A stretch of 64,000 nt of DNA from Bradyrhizobium guangxiense (lineage in GTDB: Bacteria; Pseudomonadota; Alphaproteobacteria; Rhizobiales; Xanthobacteraceae): NCBI RefSeq assembly GCF_004114915.1, contig NZ_CP022219.1:5052501-5116500 (forward strand), given 5' to 3'. The notes under the pieces are model-generated. The model was not told where the DNA came from and searched no databases. It saw nothing but the letters and a program-made list of their open reading frames with translations. Shown in pieces: positions 53,471-61,739 of the stretch. The translations under genes and the position numbers were made by a program. Each line of letters opens with the position of its first letter. Position 1 is the stretch's first letter.

Positions 53471-54085
53471 TCACGGCTTGCCCTTGAGTCGGCTCCGGTG
53501 CGCAGCCTGCTTGGCGCGATTGCCGCAGACCGCCATCGTGCACCAGCGCCGCGCACGCCTGCGGGTGTGGTCGGCGAACAGCATCGTGCAATTGTGGCCT
53601 TCGCACGCCTTCACATCGGAAAAGTCTTCGTCGCAGACGAACCGTGCCATCGCTTCGCCGATCGGCAGCAGCAGAGATTCCGGCGAGCGCCAGCGCCGCA
53701 TCCGCTGCAGCGCAAGTCGGCCCTCGCCGCGGGGCGGCACGATCTGCAGGAACGCCTCGTCGTGCTCGAGGATGTTGTTCAACGGGCCGAGCTCCAGCAA
53801 TGCCCGCGCGGACAGAGGCCGCCCCGCATGCTTCAGAACGAAGCCCCTGAACCACTCGCGCAAGGCCCGGGCCTGACCGGCGACCTCATCGAGCTCATCC
53901 GGCCTCGCCCGCGCCTTCAGCGCGTCCAGCTCCCCCGCCGGCACCAGCTTCGCCTGCAACAGCCAGTCGATCAGGCCTTCGCCATCGTCGATCCAGTCGA
54001 CAGGCGTATCGACCGGTGTGGCGACCGAGTTGAGGAAATCGAGGCCGAGCGAGTCGGCGATGAACATGGCGGGCGGTCTGTCCAT
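53471..54085 (-). CDS. CGNR zinc-finger (ABATE-type) transcriptional regulator
   Basis: The 204-aa product has an N-terminal ABATE-type domain (ADSLGLDFLNSVATPVDTPVDWIDDGEGLIDWL, residues 8-40) and a C-terminal CGNR zinc finger: CEGHNCTMLFADHTRRRARRWCTMAVCGNRAKQAAHRSR in outline, with four cysteines. These proteins are stress or ligand-responsive repressors. It is divergent from the alpha/beta hydrolase gene at 54213, with a palindromic operator-like element between them, so it probably controls that hydrolase. The start is ATG 54085 or 54067. Confidence 0.85.
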   Translation of the reverse strand: MDRPPAMFIADSLGLDFLNSVATPVDTPVDWIDDGEGLIDWLLQAKLVPAGELDALKARARPDELDEVAGQARALREWFRGFVLKHAGRPLSARALLELGPLNNILEHDEAFLQIVPPRGEGRLALQRMRRWRSPESLLLPIGEAMARFVCDEDFSDVKACEGHNCTMLFADHTRRRARRWCTMAVCGNRAKQAAHRSRLKGKP

Positions 54086-54164
54086 GAGCGGGTCCTTGAC
54101 CTGCCGGCGAGCGGCAACGGCTAAGTAACCGCTAAAACCGAAGTTGACAAGTTACGATAGGCGT

Positions 54165-54199
54165 TAGTAACCTATGATAACGTTATTGACAGGTTACTA
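54165..54199. promoter_or_regulatory. Palindromic element upstream of hydrolase, candidate operator
   Basis: TAGTAACCT (54165-54173) and AGGTTACTA (54191-54199) are perfect 9-bp arms with the 10-bp palindrome ATAACGTTAT (54177-54186) in the centre. A second partial pair, GTTAC-N11-GTAAC, overlaps to the left (54151-54171). It lies 13 bases before the hydrolase ATG and is therefore likely to block its transcription or translation. Confidence 0.7.
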
Positions 54200-54212
54200 T
54201 TGGAGACGGCTC

Positions 54213-55064
54213 ATGACCCCGACCAACTACCGCACCGAAGACGTCGATGGCTTCAAGGTGTTCTATCGCGAGGCCGGCCCCAAGGGCGCGCCGAAGCTGC
54301 TACTGCTGCACGGCTTCCCAAGCGCCGGCCACATGTTCCGCGACCTGATCCCGCTGCTCGCGGACCGGTTTCACATCGTGGCACCCGACCTTCCCGGCTT
54401 TGGCCAGTCGGACATGCCGCCGCGCGAAGACTTCGTCTACAATTTCGACAACATCGCCCATGTGATCGAGCGCTTCACCGAGGTGATCGGCTTCGATCGC
54501 TTCGCCGTCTACGTGTTCGACTATGGCGCGCCGACGGGCTTTCGGTTGGCGCTCAGCCATCCCGAGCGGATCACGGCGATCATCTCGCAGAACGGCAACG
54601 CCTATGAGGACGGCCTCAGCGATGGCTGGACCCCGATCAAGGCCTATTGGCAAGATCCCTCTCCTGCGAACCGCGAGGCGCTGCGCGCCTTCCTCACGCC
54701 GGAGGCGACGCGCTGGCAGTACACGCACGGCGTCCCTGACGCGACCCTGGTGTCACCGGACGGCCAGAACCTCGACAATTTCTACCTGGCGCGCCCAGGC
54801 TCGGATGACGTGCAGCTCGACCTGTTCGGTGACTACAAGAGCAACGTCGCGCTCTACCCGCTCTTCCAGAGCTACTTCCGCACGCACAAGCCACCGTTCC
54901 TGGCGGTGTGGGGCAAGAACGATCCGTTCTTCATCCCGCCCGGCGCCGAGGCGTTCAAGCGCGACAATCCCAACGCGGCGGTGCAGTTCTTCGACACCGG
55001 CCATTTTGCGCTGGAGACGCATGCGAAAGAGATCGCGGCGAGCATCCGCGCATTCTTGAAGTGA
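54213..55064 (+). CDS. Alpha/beta hydrolase, haloalkane dehalogenase/epoxide hydrolase-like
   Basis: The 283-aa protein has an alpha/beta-hydrolase fold with oxyanion HGFPSAGHMFRDL (about 32-44), a nucleophile elbow VFDYGAP, where the nucleophile is Asp instead of Ser, a later GKNDPFF acid and GHFALE histidine. An Asp nucleophile is the feature of haloalkane dehalogenases, haloacetate dehalogenases and epoxide hydrolases. The substrate cannot be read. It has no signal peptide. ATG 54213 follows GGAGACGGC and sits directly after a palindromic site opposite a CGNR regulator gene. Confidence 0.88.
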   Translation: MTPTNYRTEDVDGFKVFYREAGPKGAPKLLLLHGFPSAGHMFRDLIPLLADRFHIVAPDLPGFGQSDMPPREDFVYNFDNIAHVIERFTEVIGFDRFAVYVFDYGAPTGFRLALSHPERITAIISQNGNAYEDGLSDGWTPIKAYWQDPSPANREALRAFLTPEATRWQYTHGVPDATLVSPDGQNLDNFYLARPGSDDVQLDLFGDYKSNVALYPLFQSYFRTHKPPFLAVWGKNDPFFIPPGAEAFKRDNPNAAVQFFDTGHFALETHAKEIAASIRAFLK

Positions 55065-55151
55065 CGGCGGAAGGCACGACCGCGCGATAGCTTCGCGCGC
55101 GTCGGCATTATCAAGAGAGTAATGCGCGACGAATCCGTCGCGCAGACCGGC

Positions 55152-55871
55152 TCAGTTCCTCGCCGGCGCCGTCGCCGCCGCCGAACGGGCCTGCCGCGGT
55201 GCGCCGGGTTCAGCAACCGGCAGCGCCGGCGCGCGCGAGCGCATGATCGCAGCGTCGATCTCGGCGATGACGCGGCGCTGGATCGCCTCGTTCTTGTCGA
55301 TCGAGATGTGGCCGACGCCGGTGCCGCGCACGTCGACATTGTCGAGCTTGCCGCGGAGGCCGGCTGCGGCCCGTACCGGCTCACCGGGGCCATCGCCGAT
55401 ATAGATGTTGATGTAACGCTCCGCGCCGGTCGAGAGCTTGGTCTTGAACACGGAGTCGAGGCCGATGGCGAGCTTCACGGGCACGCCGAGCTGGTTGAGC
55501 TTGGCGATCATGTCGGGCAGCGCGGTCGCGCCGGAGGAATGGCCGACCAGGATGATGGTCTTGAGACGGCCGGCCTTGTAGGCCGTCGCGGCCTCGTCGG
55601 CGAGCGAGGACCAGGACACAAAGTTCGCGACGGTCACCGGGATGCCCTGGGCCTGGAGCCGGGCGCCGATCGTGTCGAGCCCGAGCGAGAAGATGTTGAG
55701 CACACCGCGGAGCAGATAGACATGCGTGGTCGCAACCGCGGCCTGGGTCGGCGCCGCCTTGGCGGTGGCCGGAGTCATGGCAACAGCTGACAGCAGGAGC
55801 AGGCCCATCGCCCACACGCGGAGGGCGGACAATTGGCTGGCGCCGGCGGTGTGACGGCCGTTCGGTCTCAT
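55152..55871 (-). CDS. Secreted alpha/beta hydrolase paralogue
   Basis: The 239-aa precursor has a signal peptide (ALRVWAMGLLLLSAVAMTPATAKA) and an alpha/beta-hydrolase body starting VYLLRGVLNIFSLGLDTIGARL, with the nucleophile elbow LVGHSSGATAL (Ser), LAIGLDSVFK and GHISIDKNE containing the His. It parallels the LysM hydrolase at 52374-53321 (VYLFRG..., GHSMGG) in order and spacing, but lacks LysM and ends in an Ala/Arg-rich tail. ATG 55871 is used. The two bracket the CGNR/hydrolase pair. Confidence 0.82.
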   Translation of the reverse strand: MRPNGRHTAGASQLSALRVWAMGLLLLSAVAMTPATAKAAPTQAAVATTHVYLLRGVLNIFSLGLDTIGARLQAQGIPVTVANFVSWSSLADEAATAYKAGRLKTIILVGHSSGATALPDMIAKLNQLGVPVKLAIGLDSVFKTKLSTGAERYINIYIGDGPGEPVRAAAGLRGKLDNVDVRGTGVGHISIDKNEAIQRRVIAEIDAAIMRSRAPALPVAEPGAPRQARSAAATAPARN

Positions 55872-56160
55872 CGATCTTTTCCCTGGGGACAATACGCTTT
55901 GCGATTGGCCGGAATCGTAGCCATGGCCCGCTCGCAGACGCAACAAAGAGGCGCGTGAACGGCAATCTTAGCCGCAGCCCGTGGCCATAGCGCAACACTT
56001 GCTCGAAACCCGCCACCGAAGAGCCGGTTTTGAGACCATTTTTCTCCGGGGAATTGCGGACAGGCAAATGCGTTCTTATTTCAGGGTTCCGCTGACCCGC
56101 CCTTGCGGCAGGTTCCAGCCTCCCCCCTCCCCAGCCCTGCCCTTCAGCCTTGCGGCCATC

Positions 56161-57080
<920 letters not shown>

Positions 57081-57084
<4 letters not shown>

Positions 57085-57842
57085 ACCATCGCGCCATCCG
57101 CGCCATCTATTTGTTCGAAATGGCGCGCACCTGGCGCACGCTGCTGCAAAGCATCGTCTCGCCGGTGGTTTCCACCTCGCTCTATTTCGTGGTGTTCGGC
57201 GCCGCGATCGGCTCCCGCATCAGCCAGGTCGAGGGCGTCAGCTACGGCACCTTCATCGTGCCGGGCCTGATCATGCTCTCGGTGCTGACGCAGAGCATCG
57301 CCAACGCCTCCTTCGGCATCTACTTCCCGAAATTCACCGGCACGATTTACGAGATCCTGTCGGCACCGATCTCCTATTTCGAGATCGTGCTCGGCTATGT
57401 CGGCGCCGCCGCGACCAAGTCGATCATCCTGGGCCTGATCATCCTGGCGACCGCCGGACTTTTCGTTCCGTTGCATATTCACCATCCGATCTGGATGCTG
57501 GCCTTCCTGGTGCTGACGGCGGTGACGTTCAGCCTGTTCGGCTTCATCATCGGCATCTGGGCCGACGGTTTCGAGAAGCTGCAGATGATTCCGATGCTGG
57601 TGGTGACGCCGCTGACCTTCCTCGGCGGCAGCTTTTATTCCATCGACATGCTGCCGCCGGCCTGGCGCACGGTGGCGCTGCTCAACCCGGTCGTCTATCT
57701 GATCTCCGGCTTCCGCTGGAGCTTTTACGAGATCGCGGACGTCAGCGTCGCCGTCAGCATCGGCATGACGCTGGCGTTCCTGGTGATCTGCCTCGGCATC
57801 ATCTGGTGGATCTTCCGCACTGGCTATCGGCTGAAGAATTGA
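57081..57842 (+). CDS. ABC-2 type transporter permease (YadH-like)
   Basis: The 253-aa integral membrane protein has six predicted helices and the ABC-2 pattern of YadH/Nod[70 protein letters not shown] and [20 protein letters not shown]. It forms the channel of the exporter with the ATPase encoded immediately upstream. Translation is coupled through a four-base overlap. A palindromic repeat follows directly after the stop. Confidence 0.9.
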
Positions 57843-57845
57843 TCT

Positions 57846-57884
57846 GTCATTCCGGGGCGTGCGTAGCGCGAGCCCGGAATGACG
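57846..57884. repeat. CGTCATTCCGGGGC-type palindromic repeat
   Basis: GTCATTCCGGGGC at the left and GCCCGGAATGAC at the right are inverted copies around a short loop. This is the same element as the one inside uvrD, here intergenic, after the ABC permease stop and 10 bases before the stop of the convergent small gene. Confidence 0.85.
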
Positions 57885-57893
57885 GCGTTGCAT

Positions 57894-58220
57894 TCACCGA
57901 TAGCAGTGGAAGTGGTGATAGCCGTCATAATACCCGCGGCAGCGGTGACGGTAGTGACGATGGGGAATGCCGAACACGCCCTCGACCGCACCCACTGCAC
58001 CGCCGACACCGGCACCGACGACGCCTCCGACTGCGCCGCCCACGGGGCCGGCGATCCGGTTACCTTCATAGGAGCCCTCCTGCGCGCCGCGCACGATGCC
58101 CTGGGCATGGCCGGCGTGCGGCAGGGCCGGCAGCGCAAGCAGGAGGGCGGCGGCTGCAAACAGCAGGCGGGCAGGCAAGCTGGCCGGCAACGGCGCGGCG
58201 GCGAGACGGGCTTTGTTCAT
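57894..58220 (-). CDS. Glycine-zipper small secreted protein
   Basis: The 108-aa precursor has an Arg/Lys start, a signal peptide (ARLLFAAAALLLALPALPHAGHA) and a mature part with a glycine zipper (GNRIAGPVGGAVGGVVGAGVGGAVGAVEG) and a His/Tyr-rich C-terminus (HRHYRHRCRGYYDGYHHFHCYR). Zipper proteins of this form are outer-membrane or pore-like envelope proteins; the His-rich end may bind metal. ATG 58220 is preceded by GGGACCGAAG. It is convergent with the ABC permease gene. Confidence 0.8.
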   Translation of the reverse strand: MNKARLAAAPLPASLPARLLFAAAALLLALPALPHAGHAQGIVRGAQEGSYEGNRIAGPVGGAVGGVVGAGVGGAVGAVEGVFGIPHRHYRHRCRGYYDGYHHFHCYR

Positions 58221-58532
58221 CTTCGGTCCCACGGGAAGTAAAGGAGCAAACGGCGGCGAGTGCCGCCGTTGGATCGGCCATCATCAACGCCGGAGGCGGC
58301 TGAATGGTTGCGCTTTGTAACGAATTGTCGGCGTTGTGAATGCGTATCCGCTCGCGAAAATGTCAGCGCCGCCGCGCACAGCGCGGTACAAAGCGGCCTT
58401 GCTTACGCCCCGCATCGCGTTAACGATGCCCAGTCAGGCCGCTGGAACGAAAGCCGGATTGCAGACATATTGCACGCCGGGGACGGAGAGCCGCGGCGCC
58501 TAGCGTGAACAGGCCGGAGGCCAGGACTTCAA
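58221..58532. promoter_or_regulatory. Divergent intergenic region with hairpin in leader
   Basis: AACGGCGG (58249-58256) pairs exactly with CCGCCGTT (58263-58270) and lies about 30 bases upstream of the glycine-zipper start, inside its leader. An 82-codon frame at 58260-58508 has no resemblance to known proteins and is taken as chance. GGAGG lies 12-16 bases before the L,D-transpeptidase ATG. Promoters must be here. Confidence 0.4.
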
Positions 58533-59330
58533 ATGCGTTTCCAGATGCGTTCATTTTTCATTGCTTTCACGTCCCTGATGCTTTTGGGCGCGGGCACCGC
58601 GCAGGCCAAGGTCGAGATCACCGTCGACAAGGACAATCAGCAGATGACCGTCGCGGTCGACGGCGTCGCGCGCTATCACTGGCCGGTGTCGACCGGCATT
58701 CCGTCGCGCGAGACCCCGAACGGCGCGTTCCGCGCCTTCCGCATGGAGGAGGATCACTTCTCCAAGGAATTCGACGACGCGCCGATGCCGCACGCGATCT
58801 TCTTCACCAAGGTCGGCCACGCCATCCACGGCACCGACTCAGTCGGCCGGCTCGGCTCCCCGGCGTCACACGGCTGCGTGCGGCTGTCGCGCCAGAACGC
58901 ATCGACGCTCTATGCGCTGGTGCAGCAGCAGGGCGTGCTCAACACCACGGTGACGCTGACCGGCTCGGCGCAGGTGGCGCTGGCGCGCAATCCGCGCGGT
59001 CGCACCAACACCGCAGTGGCCCGCGCCCCGCAGCAGCCAACCGAAGAGCAGTACGCCAACACGGGCGATCCCGTGAATCTCGCGCCGCCGCCGCAGCCCG
59101 CACGCCGCTACATGCCGCAGGACGACAATTACATCTATCCCGCCGACGGCAGCGATACAGGCGCGCGCTACCCGGCGCCACGCTCGGCCAGCCGTCCGCT
59201 CTATGATGCGCAGGTCTATCAGCAGCAGCCGCAGCAATATTACAATCAGGGCTACGGCCAGCAGGGCTACTATTATCAGCCGCAGCCCCGGCAGCTTTAT
59301 CAGCCGCGCGGCTACTACTATCAGAACTGA
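58533..59330 (+). CDS. L,D-transpeptidase (YkuD family)
   Basis: The 265-aa precursor has a signal peptide (SFFIAFTSLMLLGAGTAQA) followed by a YkuD catalytic domain (about 25-150) with IHGTDSVGRLGSPASHGCVRLS, containing the catalytic His and Cys (SHGCVR). It crosslinks peptidoglycan or attaches lipoprotein to it. The last 100 residues are low-complexity, QY-rich (QQPQQYYNQGYGQQGYYYQ), which is not part of the fold. ATG 58533 or 58545 is the start. It converges with the M28-like gene, two bases between stops. Confidence 0.9.
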   Translation: MRFQMRSFFIAFTSLMLLGAGTAQAKVEITVDKDNQQMTVAVDGVARYHWPVSTGIPSRETPNGAFRAFRMEEDHFSKEFDDAPMPHAIFFTKVGHAIHGTDSVGRLGSPASHGCVRLSRQNASTLYALVQQQGVLNTTVTLTGSAQVALARNPRGRTNTAVARAPQQPTEEQYANTGDPVNLAPPPQPARRYMPQDDNYIYPADGSDTGARYPAPRSASRPLYDAQVYQQQPQQYYNQGYGQQGYYYQPQPRQLYQPRGYYYQN

Positions 59331-59332
59331 CA

Positions 59333-60595
59333 TCATCTGAACGCGGCGTCGCCGCGTTCCACGATCTTTCGCGCCGCATCGACGAAGGCGCGCGCGACCG
59401 GCGCGAGGATCTCGGGTCCGGTCGCGCCGAGATCGTCCGACGGCGTGTGGAACGTGCGGTGGCGGCCGGCCATGCCGAGGAAATTGGCATAGCCCGCCGC
59501 GTGCACGTCGCGGAGCTCGCCGACCGCCTGCTTCTCCGTCACCAGGCGCCTTGCCTCGACCCCAGCGAAGGCCTCGTCGGTCAACGCGACCGCGGACTTG
59601 CTGAGCACGAGATAGCGTTCCTGCTCGGGCCGATCGGTGCGGGCGCCCTCCGCAAAGCCATAGCAAGCGTTCGACGAACCGAAATGAATCCACGCCAACG
59701 TGTCCTTAGGCGCGGGCGCACCGTGCTTCAGGAACAGCTCCATGCCGCCATGACCGATCTCGTGACCGGCGGTGGCGATGAAGACGAAATGCGCCGGCCA
59801 TTTCTCGGCGGCGATTGTGCGCGCGAGCGCAAGGAAGTTGGCGATGCCGGGGCCGCGCTCGCAGACGCAGGAGTACCAGCCGGTCATCGGCGTCGAGACG
59901 ACGATGGTCGGGCCCCGGCCGGCGCCGGTCTCGGCGACGACGTTGCGGCCGGCAACATCGCGTTCGTAGTGGCCCTTGACGTCGAAGCTGACGGGTGCGC
60001 CCGAGGCGAGCGCGCGCTCGAATGTCGCTCGCGAACTGCCGCCGACCACGATCACCGGCACCGGCCAGGGCGCATCCTCCTGCGTGACATTGTAGGCGAA
60101 GCGATCATCGGCGGGATTGCCGATCATCAGCAGGATCGCAGCCGGCTTCTTCGCCGCCGCTGCGGCGATGGCCGCACGATGGGCCGGCCCCAGATAGGCA
60201 CCCCGGTCGAACGGCAATTCCACCCAGAGGATCTTGCCGGCGACATCCCCGTCCCGCGCAAGCGGCGCGCTGAGCTGGAAGCTCGCCCTGTCCTCCGGCG
60301 GCCACCAGAACGGCGTTGCCTCGATGGTCCTGCCGCCGGCTTCGGCGCTGGCCTGCTCGACGACATATTGGCGGCCTAATACGACGGGCTGGAAGCTGAT
60401 CGCAAAGCCCGCGGCGGAAAGCTCGCCGGCAATCCAGTCGGCGGTCGCGCGATCGCCCGCAGAGCCGAAGCGATGCAGACCGAAGGAGGCATAGCGCGCC
60501 ACATCCTCATGGAGTCTTGCGCCCGAAAGCGCGTCCTCGGCTGCCGCCTGTCCGACCATGAGAACCGCCATCATCGCGATGAAGACAAGCCGCAT
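59333..60595 (-). CDS. M28-like peptidase with altered metal-binding motifs
   Basis: The 420-aa precursor has a signal peptide (LVFIAMMAVLMVGQAAA), a PA-like inserted domain and an M28 fold. Where M28 peptidases have GAHYDS and a DD pair, this reads VSTPMTGWYSCVCERGPGIANFLALAR; the glutamate pair EE is HEIGHGG and the late HT(P)xDD is present (FHTPSDD). So of five usual zinc ligands only the late His and one Glu remain clear. It may be inactive or use another metal. Two vicinal-like cysteines (YSCVCE) are unusual. Convergent with the transpeptidase gene. Confidence 0.75.
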   Translation of the reverse strand: MRLVFIAMMAVLMVGQAAAEDALSGARLHEDVARYASFGLHRFGSAGDRATADWIAGELSAAGFAISFQPVVLGRQYVVEQASAEAGGRTIEATPFWWPPEDRASFQLSAPLARDGDVAGKILWVELPFDRGAYLGPAHRAAIAAAAAKKPAAILLMIGNPADDRFAYNVTQEDAPWPVPVIVVGGSSRATFERALASGAPVSFDVKGHYERDVAGRNVVAETGAGRGPTIVVSTPMTGWYSCVCERGPGIANFLALARTIAAEKWPAHFVFIATAGHEIGHGGMELFLKHGAPAPKDTLAWIHFGSSNACYGFAEGARTDRPEQERYLVLSKSAVALTDEAFAGVEARRLVTEKQAVGELRDVHAAGYANFLGMAGRHRTFHTPSDDLGATGPEILAPVARAFVDAARKIVERGDAAFR

Positions 60596-60726
60596 GTGAG
60601 TGGCTCCTGCACCGTTGCTTTTTTGAGGCTCAGTTTCCGCCTTTCGTGGCCGCCGTCAACCGCTGGACTGGACGAAACGTGCAGAGATTTCCTAAGCTCA
60701 TCTTTTCATTTGGGCTGCGAACCTTG

Positions 60727-61710
60727 ATGCCGTCACGTGCCGCGACCATTCTGATCGTGCTCTCGGTTCTCACTGCAGGACAAGCCATGGCCTTTGATAT
60801 CGAGGCGCATCGCGGCGGGCGCGCGCTGCTGCCGGAAAACACGCTGCCGGCCTTCGCCAACGCGCTGTCGATGGGCGTGGACACGCTGGAGCTCGACGTC
60901 GGCGTAACCGCGGACGGCGAGGTCGTCATATCGCACGAGCGCGGACTCAATCCCGATCTCGCGCGCGGCGCCGACGGCGCTTACATTGCTGCGCCCGGCA
61001 CGCCTTTGGTCAAGCTGCGGCTGGACGAGGTCAGGACCTATGATGTCGGCCAGATCCGCCCCGACAGTGCTTACGCGAAACAATTTCCCGACCAGCGGGC
61101 CGTGCCGGGGACGCACATTCCAACGCTGCGCGAGCTGTTCGCGCTGGTGCGCAAGTCCGGCAACACGCGCGTGCGCTTCAACATCGAGACCAAGATCGAT
61201 CCGAACCATCCGGACGAAACGCTCGACCCGCAGGCCTTCGTCACGAAGCTGCTGGGACTGATCGAGGCCGAAAAATTTTCCGACCGGGTCATGATCCAGT
61301 CCTTCGACTGGCGGACCTTGCAGCTCGTCCAGCAGCAGGCACCGAAGATGGCGACGGTGTATCTGACGCTCCAGCGCGGCGCGGGCCAGACGGTGGTTCT
61401 GGACAAGGCGACCAGGTGGACGGCCGGCTTCAATCCTGCCGATCACAGCGGTTCGTTGCCGCGGACGATCAAGTCGGCGGGCGGCGCGATCTGGTCGCCC
61501 TATTTCGGCGATGTGACGGCGTCATTGATCACCGAAGCCCAAGCGCTCGGGTTGCGCGTCGTGGTCTGGACGGTCAACAAGCGTGACGACATGGCGCGGA
61601 TGATCGAGCTTGGCGTCGACGGCATCATCTCGGACAGGCCGGATTTGTTGCGCGAGGTGGCCGGCGAGAGGAGCATTGCGCTGCCGGCGGGGACGCCGGT
61701 CGAGCCGTAG
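60727..61710 (+). CDS. Glycerophosphodiester phosphodiesterase
   Basis: The 327-aa precursor has a signal peptide (ATILIVLSVLTAGQAMA) and the GDPD TIM-barrel signature: EAHRGGRALLPENTLPAFANALSMGVDTLELDVGVTADGEVVISHE in outline, with the catalytic His pair (AHRGG and SHE), the metal-binding Glu and the later VWTVNKRDDMARMIELGVDGIISDRPDLL. It hydrolyses glycerophosphodiesters in the periplasm to glycerol-3-phosphate, as for GlpQ. ATG 60727 is used; a longer frame starts at 60646. It converges with the spermidine synthase-like gene. Confidence 0.9.
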   Translation: MPSRAATILIVLSVLTAGQAMAFDIEAHRGGRALLPENTLPAFANALSMGVDTLELDVGVTADGEVVISHERGLNPDLARGADGAYIAAPGTPLVKLRLDEVRTYDVGQIRPDSAYAKQFPDQRAVPGTHIPTLRELFALVRKSGNTRVRFNIETKIDPNHPDETLDPQAFVTKLLGLIEAEKFSDRVMIQSFDWRTLQLVQQQAPKMATVYLTLQRGAGQTVVLDKATRWTAGFNPADHSGSLPRTIKSAGGAIWSPYFGDVTASLITEAQALGLRVVVWTVNKRDDMARMIELGVDGIISDRPDLLREVAGERSIALPAGTPVEP

Positions 61711-61739
61711 GCCTTTGTCCTCGTGACCCGGATGGACCA

